49,198 nucleotides of DNA, taken from NCBI GenBank assembly GCA_025351355.1, contig JANXWC010000055.1:1-49198 (forward strand), given 5' to 3'. The translations under genes were made by a program, and so were the position numbers. Of the stretch, positions 6,377 to 15,522 are shown one piece after another. This DNA comes from Hyphomicrobiaceae bacterium (lineage in GTDB: Bacteria; Pseudomonadota; Alphaproteobacteria; Rhizobiales; Hyphomicrobiaceae). How positions within the stretch are numbered: position 1 is the stretch's first letter; each line of letters opens with the position of its first letter. Below the pieces are notes generated by a model. It was not told where the DNA came from and searched no databases. It worked only from the letters and a program-made list of their open reading frames with translations.

Positions 6377-9019
6377 ATGAGCACGATCCGAACGACCTGT
6401 CCTTATTGCGGCGTCGGCTGTGGCGTTCTGGCGACTCCGGGCACCGATGGCAGTATGACGATCAAGGGCGATCCCGATCATCCCGCCAATTTCGGCCGGC
6501 TGTGCTCGAAAGGCAGCGCTCTCGGCGAGACGCTGGCGCTTGATGATCGTCTGCGGCATCCCGAAATCGGCGGCACGCGCGCCACGTGGGACACGGCGCT
6601 TGATCTGGTGGCCAAACGTTTCCGCGAAACGATCATCGCGCATGGGCCCGACAGCGTTGCGTTCTATGTATCGGGCCAAATCCTAACCGAGGACTACTAC
6701 GCGGCTAACAAGTTGATGAAGGGCTTCATCGGCTCGGCCAACATCGACACCAATTCCCGCCTGTGCATGGCGTCATCGGTGGCCGGCCATGTGCGCGCTT
6801 TCGGCGCCGATACCGTGCCCGTTTGCTACGACGACATCGAGCAGGCCGATCTTGTGGTGCTCGTGGGGTCGAACCTGGCGTGGTGTCATCCGGTGCTATT
6901 CCAGCGGCTGGAGGCGGCACGCGAGACGCGGGGCACAAAGATCGTCGTCATCGATCCCCGCGAGACAGCGACGTGCAGCATTGCCGACCTGCATCTGGCG
7001 ATCGCGCCGGGTACGGATGTGCCGCTGTTTAATGGTCTGCTCGCCGCCATTGCCGGTGCCAAGACCAAAACCAAAGCGCGCAAATTTATAGATACGCACA
7101 CGACCGGCTCGGCCGATGCCTTCCAGACTGCGCGCGGGATGCCGATCGAAACGATCGCTGAAACTACGGGTTTGTCGTTAGTCGAGTTGCGCGCCTTTTA
7201 TGAGCTGTTCGTTGCGACCGAGCGCACCGTCACCATCTATAGCCAGGGCGTCAACCAATCGTCGGCGGGCACCGACAAAGTCAACGCCATCATCAATTGC
7301 CATCTCGCCACTGGCCGCATCGGCACGCCCGGCGCCGGGCCGTTTTCCGTCACCGGCCAGCCCAATGCGATGGGCGGACGTGAGGTCGGCGGTCTCGCCA
7401 ACATGCTCGCGGCGCACATGAGCCTGACCGACGCCGAGCACCGGCGCATCGTGCAATCTTATTGGCGCTCGCCGGTGATCGCCGACAAACCCGGCCTCAA
7501 GGCTGTTGACCTGTTTCGCGCGGTCGGCGACGGACGCATCAAGGCGCTGTGGATCATGGCGACTAATCCGGTCGACAGCATGCCGGAAGCGGACACGGTG
7601 GCAGCGGCGCTGACTGCCTGCCCGTTCGTCGTGGTCTCCGATGTCGCCCGTCACACCGACACGACGAAGTACGCGCACGTGCTGCTGCCGGCGCTGGGTT
7701 GGGGCGAAAAGGACGGCACCGTCACCAATTCGGAACGGCGCATTTCGCGCCAGCGCGCTTTCACTCCGGCACCGGCAGAGGCGCGCGCCGATTGGTGGCA
7801 GATGGCAGAAGTAGCCGGCCGAATGGGCTTCGGCAAAGAGTTCGGCTGGACGTCGGCGCACGAAGTGTTTGTCGAATACGCTGGTTTGACGGCGCACGAA
7901 AACAACGGGCGGCGCGATCTCGATCTCGGCGATCTCGCCACGATCGATTCCGCAGCTTACGACGCTTTGCAGCCAGTGCAGTGGCCGCGTGGTCAACAGC
8001 GGTTCTTTGCCGTTGGCGACTTTTTTACACCCGATCGCAAGGCACGCTTCGTCGCCACGCCCTACAGGCCGCCGGCGCTCGCAACGGATGATACCTATCC
8101 GTTCGTGCTCAACACCGGGCGCGTGCGCGACCAGTGGCACACCATGACGCGGACCGGGAAAACGGCGCGGCTATCGGCCCATATCGCCGAACCCTTTTTG
8201 GAAGTGCAGCGCGATGACGCGGCGCGCCTGGGTCTGGTTGCCGCCGGCATCGCCCAGGTGACGAGCCGTCATGGACAGGTGCTGCTGCGCGTCGTCGTTT
8301 CGGAACGGCAACGCCGCGGCTCCGTTTTCGCACCGCTGCATTGGACGGATCAGTTTAGCAGCCAAGGCCGTGTCGATACGCTGATTGCCGGCAATGTCGA
8401 CCCTGTCTCGGGCCAGCCGGAGCTGAAGGCGATGCCTGTAGCCGTCGCGCCGTTTGCTGCACAATGGTACGGCTTAGCCGTCAGCCTGGGGATGCCAGAA
8501 ACCGGCGGCGCCGCCTATTGGGCGCGTTCGCGGGCCGGCGTGGGCTGGAAGGTGGAAATGGCCGGTGTCGAGGCGCCGGTTGATTGGCAGGCGCATGCGC
8601 GCGCGTTGGCAGGCGTCGGCGATGAGGTATCGTGGATCAGCTATCACGATGCGCCTACGGGCCAATTTCGCAGCTGTGCCTACGATGGCGACAGGCTCGT
8701 GGCCGCTTTCTTCGCAGCGCGCCAACCGGTCGCCGTCGACCGGTCTTGGCTGACGGCATTGCTTGGCTCAAACATCAGTGAGGCCGTCGAACGTGGCGTC
8801 GTGTTGGCCGGCCGCGCAAAAGTTAGCGCCCAGAACAAAGGACCCATCGTCTGCGTGTGCTTCGATGTCGGGCGCGACCAGATTGTGGAAAGCTTGCGCG
8901 GGGGATGCCGCACGGTGGTTGACGTCGGCACCTCCACGACGGCTGGAACCAACTGTGGCTCCTGCCGCTCGGAGATCAAGCGGCTGATCGACAGTACGCT
9001 GGTCGCCACGCCGGCTTGA
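6377..9019 (+). CDS. nasA: Assimilatory nitrate reductase catalytic subunit NasA
   Basis: 880-residue cytoplasmic molybdenum enzyme that reduces nitrate to nitrite. Cysteines C8, C11, C15 and C43 bind the N-terminal [4Fe-4S] cluster (TCPYCGVGC...LCSKG). A cysteine near residue 130 (SRLCM) is the likely Mo ligand. The bis-MGD dehydrogenase-family core fills the middle, a molydopterin-dinucleotide-binding domain lies around 570-680, and the C-terminus (about 825-875) is a BFD-like [2Fe-2S] module with VCVCF and NCGSC. The ATG at 6377 lies 7 bases after nirD. No separate NAD(P)H- or ferredoxin-linked NasB/NasC partner gene is in the window, so the electron donor must be encoded elsewhere or be NirB/ferredoxin. 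It is the last gene of the operon. Confidence 0.93.
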   Translation: MSTIRTTCPYCGVGCGVLATPGTDGSMTIKGDPDHPANFGRLCSKGSALGETLALDDRLRHPEIGGTRATWDTALDLVAKRFRETIIAHGPDSVAFYVSGQILTEDYYAANKLMKGFIGSANIDTNSRLCMASSVAGHVRAFGADTVPVCYDDIEQADLVVLVGSNLAWCHPVLFQRLEAARETRGTKIVVIDPRETATCSIADLHLAIAPGTDVPLFNGLLAAIAGAKTKTKARKFIDTHTTGSADAFQTARGMPIETIAETTGLSLVELRAFYELFVATERTVTIYSQGVNQSSAGTDKVNAIINCHLATGRIGTPGAGPFSVTGQPNAMGGREVGGLANMLAAHMSLTDAEHRRIVQSYWRSPVIADKPGLKAVDLFRAVGDGRIKALWIMATNPVDSMPEADTVAAALTACPFVVVSDVARHTDTTKYAHVLLPALGWGEKDGTVTNSERRISRQRAFTPAPAEARADWWQMAEVAGRMGFGKEFGWTSAHEVFVEYAGLTAHENNGRRDLDLGDLATIDSAAYDALQPVQWPRGQQRFFAVGDFFTPDRKARFVATPYRPPALATDDTYPFVLNTGRVRDQWHTMTRTGKTARLSAHIAEPFLEVQRDDAARLGLVAAGIAQVTSRHGQVLLRVVVSERQRRGSVFAPLHWTDQFSSQGRVDTLIAGNVDPVSGQPELKAMPVAVAPFAAQWYGLAVSLGMPETGGAAYWARSRAGVGWKVEMAGVEAPVDWQAHARALAGVGDEVSWISYHDAPTGQFRSCAYDGDRLVAAFFAARQPVAVDRSWLTALLGSNISEAVERGVVLAGRAKVSAQNKGPIVCVCFDVGRDQIVESLRGGCRTVVDVGTSTTAGTNCGSCRSEIKRLIDSTLVATPA

Positions 9020-9066
9020 TCTGGCCATCGCGACGGTTTACGCCGCGCCGTGTTGTTTGTTGATTA

Positions 9067-9151
9067 TGGTGCCCCCGGCCCGACTCGAACGGGCACATCT
9101 TGCGATAACAGATTTTGAGTCTGCCGCGTCTACCGATTCCGCCACGGGGGC
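9067..9151 (-). tRNA. tRNA-Leu (anticodon CAA)
   Basis: On the minus strand, acceptor arm GCCCCCG (from 9151) pairs with CGGGGGC, followed by discriminator A and an encoded CCA at 9069-9067. The anticodon stem-loop is CAGA-CTCAAAA-TCTG, placing CAA in the anticodon, so it reads UUG. The T-arm loop GTTCGAGTC and the long variable arm fit a class II leucine tRNA of 85 bases. It is convergent with nasA, and its 3' end faces the nitrate cluster, the usual side for tRNA-targeted integration. Confidence 0.95.
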
Positions 9152-9539
9152 ATAGAGGTCCAGAGCGACCCGCGCGGATGTTCTGGACGCGCTTCTCATA
9201 TCATGATCACTTCCAAGTGCAAGACGCGTCGGTACGCGAGGATTAATTACCGGTGCGTTTGTTCGAGCGGCGCTTGCAGCGTCGAACCGGCGTCCATGGC
9301 AGGATCGCGGGGACCATTACCGCTTCGATCAAGCGAAAATGAGTAGCGATTATCGCTCGGAACGACACAATTGCTGTTGAATGGCGCGAGAGCGGCGCCA
9401 TGTTGCCTGCACAGTTGCCGGTCATGGTGTATGGATCGGGCTTCATGTGTGGTGGGTTCTAGTTGCCGGTGTCGTGTCCATGGGCCTAATCGTGCACTCC
9501 TTTGCCTCGGGGATAGACTTGCAGCGGACAGACTCAGAA

Positions 9540-11477
9540 ATGCGGCGAATGCCGACAGCCAATCATCTGCACCGACCACTAACGCGGTGTCGGCGCCGCG
9601 GGTACAAGGTCGTGTCAATGCTGACGCTAGGCTGTTTCGCGATCGGCCAATTGCCGCTGGCGATGCTGACCTCAAAGGGGGCGACTGCGCAGCCGGCGGC
9701 TGCCTCGGTCATGAGCCGCGTGGAATATGAGGCGTGCCAGGCCAATGACGAAGCCTCGTTCCGTCGTGCCATTGAGAAACTGACGCTGAAGGGTCTGCAG
9801 ACCGGCCTCGTCAACGTTGATTACCGAGCGCTGGTCGGGCAGGAATGGCGCAAGACCAATATGAGCGAGGTGATCGACAAACAGGTTGACGCTTCAGTTG
9901 CCGAGGTGGCCGACGAAAATGGCTACTGGGCCAAGGCGACATCTCTGTTCAACAGCGATAAATCAAAAGAACTCGCCAACTCTGTCGCAGAGCGGGTGTT
10001 CAAGGCGGAGAGTATCAAACGGTCGCTCGAGGCGCTCGCGGGTGGCGTGGGGACCTCGCTCGGCAAACGTATCGAGTTGGCCTCGTCCGACACGGCCGAG
10101 CCGGCGATGCAGTGCCTGCAGGCCTTTCTGGGGCCGCGCTATGGCACGACGATTGCCCGCGTAGTTGCAAAAGATGCCGGGCGGGAATTCCTGATCGATC
10201 CGGCCAAGGCGCAGGGCAGCGTGTCCGCCGGGCAGGTGCTGACGGAGCATGCCGGCGGTGTGGCCGGCGCCATCATTCTGATTGTGCGACGGCAGCTCGT
10301 AAATATGGCCGAACGCGTCGGCGCGCGTATTGTTGGATCGGTGCTGGCAAAGCTGGTGGGGACGATCGCCGGCGGTATCGGCGCTGTGCTGATTGCCAAG
10401 GATATCTGGGATTTCCGCAACGGCGTCTTGCCTATCATTGCCTCGGAGATGAAGTCGCAGGACACCAAGGATAAAATACAGGACGAACTCGCCTCGTCAA
10501 TGAAAGAGCAGATCGGCGACAACCTGAAGGATATCGCCTCCAAGACTGCAGAACGGGTGATCGACGTCTGGCAGGAATTCAGGCGCGCGCACGCCAAGGT
10601 GCTTGAACTCGCCGACAAAAATAGCGTCTTCAAGCAATTTCTCGAGAATTTGAAACCGGAAGCGCTGCCGCGGCTCGACGAGATCGTGGCACTCCTGCTG
10701 CAGACTGAAGGCGAAGATGGCATAGTCAAGCGGCTCGCGAACGGTTCGCTGAATACCGCCGTCAACGTGATGTCGCCGCAAGCTTTCGAAATCGCGCGCG
10801 AGCTTCGGTCGATCGAAACCGCGCTTGCCTGGAGCGGGCTGGCTGGTGAACGTCTGCCGCTGGTCGTCGAAAATGAAATATACAAAAAATCGAAACCGCA
10901 AAGTTACACGACCGCAAGCCTCGGTCAGTTGCTCGATATCGGTGACAAAGTGGCGATCCAGCGGCTTGCGGGACTCGATCCGCAGGTGCGCGCTGCTTTG
11001 TTCGAGGCCGCCGCCGCCGATCTCAAGGGGCTCGGTCGCTCGCTGACCGAGCCTGAACTGGTGGCTTTGGCGCGCTATCTGACGGGGCTTGAGAAAAGCG
11101 CGTCGGGGCGCATTCTTCGTGCTGTGGCACAGACGCCGTCGCGCATGCAACTGCTGGCACGCGATGGCGTTCGTGACGGCATCCTCGCCAGCCGCGACCA
11201 AGGCGCCGCGGTGGGCATGATGCTGACCGTCGACGGCGCCGTGCCCGACCCATGGACCATTGCGCAACATGCGCAACTCGCCTGGGACGGTAAGGTGGCG
11301 CCCCGGTTGATGTGGGAAAAGCATCCGGCGGTGAGCGTGACGCTGGGGCTCTTGGTGGTGATCGTTGTTTCGATGTTGAAGCGGCTTATTTTCGGGCGCC
11401 GACAGAAAGTCATCGTCAAACAAGTCGCGGTTCCAGTAGCGGCAAGTGCGCCACCGATCAAAAGTCGGCGCACTTAA
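9540..11477 (+). CDS. Unrecognised membrane-associated protein
   Basis: I do not recognise this family. From the ATG at 9540 it is 645 residues. The N-terminus is arginine-rich and then hydrophobic (MLTLGCFAIGQLPLAML), ending at an Ala-rich ATAQPAAA that could be a signal cleavage site. A glycine-rich hydrophobic pair lies at about 237-290 (VGTIAGGIGAVLIAKDIW), a long charged helical region follows, and a C-terminal membrane helix (VTLGLLVVIVVSML) is followed by a basic tail (KRLIFGRRQK). A segment around 535-580 is rich in Leu/Ala helices with 'LSELVALARYL'-like spacing reminiscent of helical repeat domains, but this is not a domain call. The frame is open to 9381 (with its own hydrophobic segment), and ATG 9618 has a better ribosome site (AAGG), so the start is uncertain. 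Confidence 0.7.
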   Translation: MRRMPTANHLHRPLTRCRRRGYKVVSMLTLGCFAIGQLPLAMLTSKGATAQPAAASVMSRVEYEACQANDEASFRRAIEKLTLKGLQTGLVNVDYRALVGQEWRKTNMSEVIDKQVDASVAEVADENGYWAKATSLFNSDKSKELANSVAERVFKAESIKRSLEALAGGVGTSLGKRIELASSDTAEPAMQCLQAFLGPRYGTTIARVVAKDAGREFLIDPAKAQGSVSAGQVLTEHAGGVAGAIILIVRRQLVNMAERVGARIVGSVLAKLVGTIAGGIGAVLIAKDIWDFRNGVLPIIASEMKSQDTKDKIQDELASSMKEQIGDNLKDIASKTAERVIDVWQEFRRAHAKVLELADKNSVFKQFLENLKPEALPRLDEIVALLLQTEGEDGIVKRLANGSLNTAVNVMSPQAFEIARELRSIETALAWSGLAGERLPLVVENEIYKKSKPQSYTTASLGQLLDIGDKVAIQRLAGLDPQVRAALFEAAAADLKGLGRSLTEPELVALARYLTGLEKSASGRILRAVAQTPSRMQLLARDGVRDGILASRDQGAAVGMMLTVDGAVPDPWTIAQHAQLAWDGKVAPRLMWEKHPAVSVTLGLLVVIVVSMLKRLIFGRRQKVIVKQVAVPVAASAPPIKSRRT

Positions 11478-11555
11478 GTCAATGGGAAATGTGCGCATCT
11501 GTCGCGCGGCTTTTGGTGCCCTATTCCCGAGCGCGAATCTGAGTTTTGTCGCAGC

Positions 11556-11738
11556 ATGATTTCCGACTTGCGAGCAGGCTACGAACTATTGAGGCGGCGC
11601 GCGCGGCTGGTCCGGCGCCAGATTGCCTTGGCCGTTGCGCTGACTGTTCTGGCGGTGGCATTCATGGCCTCGGCCCTGTACGAGGCGCCGTCGAAAAATA
11701 TTGATGGTTCGCTTGGCGCCTTTATGGTCGTCAAGTAA
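11556..11738 (+). CDS. Small single-pass membrane protein (hypothetical)
   Basis: 60 residues: a basic N-terminal part (RRRARLVRRQ) followed by one clear hydrophobic helix (ALAVALTVLAVAFMASAL, about 25-43) and a short polar tail. The arrangement predicts an N-in inner-membrane anchor. It lies 78 bases after the preceding large gene and 111 bases before dnaE. No strong ribosome site precedes the ATG and no family is recognised, so it is a possible gene rather than a sure one. Confidence 0.4.
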   Translation: MISDLRAGYELLRRRARLVRRQIALAVALTVLAVAFMASALYEAPSKNIDGSLGAFMVVK

Positions 11739-11849
11739 GGCACCACGCTGCACGTCGCGTGAGTTTTGGCCGGCTAGTGTTATGCACAGCGGTTGCCGCA
11801 TTTTGCATGGGCGCGTGCAAGGGCTGTTGAATCGGGTTACGAAGTGCAC

Positions 11850-14800
11850 ATGGCCGCACCGATCAGTTCCTCCGCCCCGAAAACAGTGCATGAAGTTGCG
11901 AACGCGCACCGGGCACCCAGGTTTGTCCATCTGAAGCTTCATTCCGCCTATTCCCTGCTGGAGGGCGCACTGCCTATCGGCATGTTGGCGAAGCTTGCAG
12001 ACAAAACCGCCATGCCGGCACTGGCCCTGACCGATACCGACAACCTGTTCGGCGCCCTGGAATTTTCCAACAAGCTGGCGGAGTCGGGCATTCAACCGAT
12101 TGTGGGCGTCTCGTTGGCCATAGATTTCGAGGATGTGCAGAAGCCGGCGGGGTTGCATCTTGTTACTCCAGCGGCCAAGCCAGCCGGCTGTGACGGGCGG
12201 CTCGCATTGCTGGCCATGAACGCCGACGGTTATGCCAACCTGATGAAGCTGGTAAGCGCCGCGCATCTCGAAACGAAGGACGGCGATTGTCCGCACGTGA
12301 CCATTACCAAGCTGGCGCGGCATGCCGCCGGGCTGATCGTGCTCACCGGCGGTCCCGATGGTCCGATCGACCGACCTCTGTCAGAGGGGCAGGATAGTCT
12401 CGCCAAGCCTCGGCTTCTGGAGCTCAAAAAACTTTTCGGCAATCGGCTGTACGTCGAGCTGCAGCGGCACGGGCTTGCGACCGAAATGCAGGTCGAGCCA
12501 TCGCTGCTTGATCTCGCTTACGCGCACGACATCGCCGTCGTTGCGACCAACGAATGCTATTTCGCCAAGTCGGATGATTTCGAGGCGCACGATGCCCTGT
12601 TGTGCATTGCCGGCGGCCGCTATGTCTCCGAGGAGAACCGCCGCCGCGCGACCAAGGAACACTATTTCAAGTCGGCCGACGAAATGGCGAAGCTGTTCGC
12701 CGACCTGCCAGAGGCGCTGGCTGCCAGCGTCGGGATCGCCAAGCGCTGCGCGTTCAGGCCGCAAGGTCGCAAACCAATCCTGCCGAGCTTTGTTACGACG
12801 ACCGATGGCGCCAGCGAGGATGAAAAACTGGCGGCGGAAGCTGCTGAGCTCAAAAAGCAGGCGCAAGTCGGGCTCGACGCGCGCTTGGCGATTAATCCAC
12901 TCGCGCCCGGTTTCACGCGCGAAGACTACGACAAACGCCTCGCCTACGAAATTGACGTGATTTCGAAAATGAAATTCCCCGGCTACTTCCTGATCGTCGC
13001 CGACTTCATCCAATGGTCGAAAGCGCAGGGCATTCCGGTCGGGCCGGGCCGCGGCTCCGGTGCCGGTTCGTTGGTGGCGTGGTCGCTGACGATCACGGAT
13101 CTCGATCCGCTGAAGTTCGGGCTGCTGTTCGAGCGCTTCCTCAATCCCGAACGCGTGTCGATGCCGGACTTCGATATCGACTTTTGCCAGGATCGGCGGG
13201 AGGAGACGATCATCTACGTGCAGAAGAAATACGGCATCGATCGCGTGGCGCAGATCATCACGCACGGCAAGTTGCAGGCACGCGCTGTTTTGCGCGACGT
13301 GGGCCGCGTGCTGCAGATGCCCTACGGGCAGGTCGACAAGCTGTGCAAGATGGTGCCGAACAATCCTGCCAATCCCGTCACTCTGCGGCAGGCGATCGAC
13401 GGCGAACCGAAGTTGCAGGCCGAGCGCGACAACGAGCCCGTCGTCAAGCACCTGCTGGAGATAGCCGAGAAGCTGGAAGGCCTCTATCGGCATGCGTCGA
13501 CGCACGCCGCCGGCATCGTTATCGGCGACCGTCCGCTCGACGAACTCGTGCCGATGTATCGCGATCCGAAATCGAGTTTTCCAGTCACGCAGTTTAATTG
13601 GAAGCTGGTCGAGGCGGCCGGGCTGGTAAAGTTCGACTTCCTCGGTCTGAAGACGTTGACGGTCCTGAAGAAGGCCGTCGAACTCATTCGGCGCGGGCGT
13701 GGCATCGACATTGATCTGCCGACACTGCCGATCGCGGGCGACGATCCAAAGGTGGTGGCGGCATACGAATTGCTGGCGCGCGCCGATACGGTCGGTGTGT
13801 TCCAGCTTGAAAGCACGGGTATGCGCGACAGCTTGAAACGGCTGAAGCCCGATCGCTTTGAGGACATCATCGCCATGGTGGCGCTGTATCGCCCGGGACC
13901 CATGGACAACATCCCCACGTATATCAACCGGAAGCACGGCGAAGAGCCGGTCGACTGCCTGCATCCGATGCTTGAAGGCATTCTGAAAGAAACCTACGGC
14001 GTCATCATCTATCAGGAGCAGGTCATTCAGATCGCCCAGGTGATGGGCGGTTATACGCTGGGGCAGGCCGATCTTTTGCGGCGCGCCATGGGTAAAAAAG
14101 ACAAGAATGAAATGGCGGCGCAACAGAAAAAATTCGTCGAGGGCGCAAGGGCGAATGGCGTCAAGGAGAAGGATGCGGCGGAAATCTTCCTTCTCGTCGA
14201 CAAGTTCGCCGGCTACGGCTTCAATAAATCACACGCTGCCGCTTATGCCTTGGTCAGCTATCACACCGCCTACCTCAAGGCCAATTACCGTGAAGAATTC
14301 CTGGCTGCGTCGATGACGCTCGAAATGGCGAACACCGATAAACTCGCGCTCTTTGCGTCCGAGGCGCGACGCAGCGGCATTGTTGTCAAGGCGCCATGCG
14401 TCAATGCATCGGACGTCGACTTCCAGGTGGAACCGCCGACGGCAGCGGATCAGCCGGGCGCCATCCGCTATTCGCTGGCGGCTTTGAAAAATATCGGCGC
14501 GGGCGCGGTAGAGACGATTGTCGCCGAGCGCAAGGAGAGCGGTCCCTACAAGTCACTCGCCGATTTCGCGCAACGCTTTACACCGAAGGCATTGAACAAA
14601 CGCGGGCTCGAGACGATGGCGGCGGGCGGCGCGTTCGATATTTTCGAACCCAACCGCGCGCTGATCCACGGCAACGTCGATCAGTTGTTGGCCACCGCCA
14701 GCCGGACGGCCGAGAACGCGGCACGAGGAACAACAGACTTGTTTGCCGGGTCTGGCAACACGCCGGCAAAGATCGATCTGCGACCCACCAAGGCGTGGAC

Positions 14801-15455
14801 GCCGATGGAAAAGCTCAACGAGGAATTCAAGGCGATCGGCTTTTTCCTCTCGGGACATCCGCTGGACAGTTACGCTTCGGTTTTACCCAAGTTGGGCGTT
14901 TCCCGCTTCGCCGATTTCGAAGGCCGTGCCGGCCTCACCGCGACTGCGGGACGGCTAGCGGCCATTGTGGTATCGGCACGCGAACGGCGCTCGCAGAAAG
15001 GCAACAAGTTTGCCTTCGCCATGTTCTCCGATGCGACGGGCCAGTTCGAGGCCGTCATCTTTTCCGATACGCTGAACGCCTGCGGGCATCTGCTGGAGCC
15101 TGGTACGCCGGTGTTGGTGTCGGTGGAGGCCGAGCGCGACGGCGATACGGTAAAGCTCCGCGTGCAGGGCATGCAGGCGCTGGATGAGGCGGCCGCCGGC
15201 GTGCAGCGCGGGCTGAAACTAGTGCTCAACCGACGCATGTTGCAGTCACGGAAGATTTCGCTGGACACTTTGAAAGCCGAGTTGCGACCGCCGTCCGGTG
15301 GCCCTAAGAGTGGCGGCGAAATTCGCGTCGTGCTGGAATTGGACGATCGCGAGCGGACGCTGGAGATCGATTTGCCCGGCCGTTATGACGTCGGACCGAT
15401 GATGCAGGGCCACCTCACCACTATTCCGGGTGTACTGGACGTACTGGACCTCTGA
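11850..15455 (+). CDS. dnaE: DNA polymerase III subunit alpha DnaE
   Basis: 1201-residue replicative polymerase catalytic subunit. An N-terminal PHP domain begins with FVHLKLHSAYSLLEGA (about 28). The polymerase core has GPGRGSGAGSLVAW (about 400) and the metal-binding MPDFDIDF (about 437-441), followed by the fingers region, HhH motifs and an OB-fold near 1028-1073 (TATAGRLAAIVVSARERR). The length and motifs fit the DnaE1 replicative type rather than the mutagenic DnaE2 (ImuC), and no imuA/imuB neighbours are present. I take the ATG at 11850 (MAAPISSS) over one 57 bases upstream because conservation only begins about 25 residues later. It stands alone in its transcription unit here; the lolC-lolD genes that often precede dnaE in alphaproteobacteria are absent. 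Confidence 0.95.
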   Translation: MAAPISSSAPKTVHEVANAHRAPRFVHLKLHSAYSLLEGALPIGMLAKLADKTAMPALALTDTDNLFGALEFSNKLAESGIQPIVGVSLAIDFEDVQKPAGLHLVTPAAKPAGCDGRLALLAMNADGYANLMKLVSAAHLETKDGDCPHVTITKLARHAAGLIVLTGGPDGPIDRPLSEGQDSLAKPRLLELKKLFGNRLYVELQRHGLATEMQVEPSLLDLAYAHDIAVVATNECYFAKSDDFEAHDALLCIAGGRYVSEENRRRATKEHYFKSADEMAKLFADLPEALAASVGIAKRCAFRPQGRKPILPSFVTTTDGASEDEKLAAEAAELKKQAQVGLDARLAINPLAPGFTREDYDKRLAYEIDVISKMKFPGYFLIVADFIQWSKAQGIPVGPGRGSGAGSLVAWSLTITDLDPLKFGLLFERFLNPERVSMPDFDIDFCQDRREETIIYVQKKYGIDRVAQIITHGKLQARAVLRDVGRVLQMPYGQVDKLCKMVPNNPANPVTLRQAIDGEPKLQAERDNEPVVKHLLEIAEKLEGLYRHASTHAAGIVIGDRPLDELVPMYRDPKSSFPVTQFNWKLVEAAGLVKFDFLGLKTLTVLKKAVELIRRGRGIDIDLPTLPIAGDDPKVVAAYELLARADTVGVFQLESTGMRDSLKRLKPDRFEDIIAMVALYRPGPMDNIPTYINRKHGEEPVDCLHPMLEGILKETYGVIIYQEQVIQIAQVMGGYTLGQADLLRRAMGKKDKNEMAAQQKKFVEGARANGVKEKDAAEIFLLVDKFAGYGFNKSHAAAYALVSYHTAYLKANYREEFLAASMTLEMANTDKLALFASEARRSGIVVKAPCVNASDVDFQVEPPTAADQPGAIRYSLAALKNIGAGAVETIVAERKESGPYKSLADFAQRFTPKALNKRGLETMAAGGAFDIFEPNRALIHGNVDQLLATASRTAENAARGTTDLFAGSGNTPAKIDLRPTKAWTPMEKLNEEFKAIGFFLSGHPLDSYASVLPKLGVSRFADFEGRAGLTATAGRLAAIVVSARERRSQKGNKFAFAMFSDATGQFEAVIFSDTLNACGHLLEPGTPVLVSVEAERDGDTVKLRVQGMQALDEAAAGVQRGLKLVLNRRMLQSRKISLDTLKAELRPPSGGPKSGGEIRVVLELDDRERTLEIDLPGRYDVGPMMQGHLTTIPGVLDVLDL

Positions 15456-15522
15456 CAGAGGGTTCCGCCGCAACCGTTTGTTGACCACTTCCGCCTATCG
15501 TGCGCGGTGATCGAATTGAACG

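Noticed and set aside
9152-9380. Possible small genes between tRNA-Leu and the unknown membrane protein
   Set aside because: Short antisense-type frames without ribosome sites; no structure beyond the short ATCATGATC palindrome.
12381-14123. 580-codon minus-strand open frame within dnaE
   Set aside because: Antisense of the polymerase core, arginine- and histidine-rich, with no domain I recognise.
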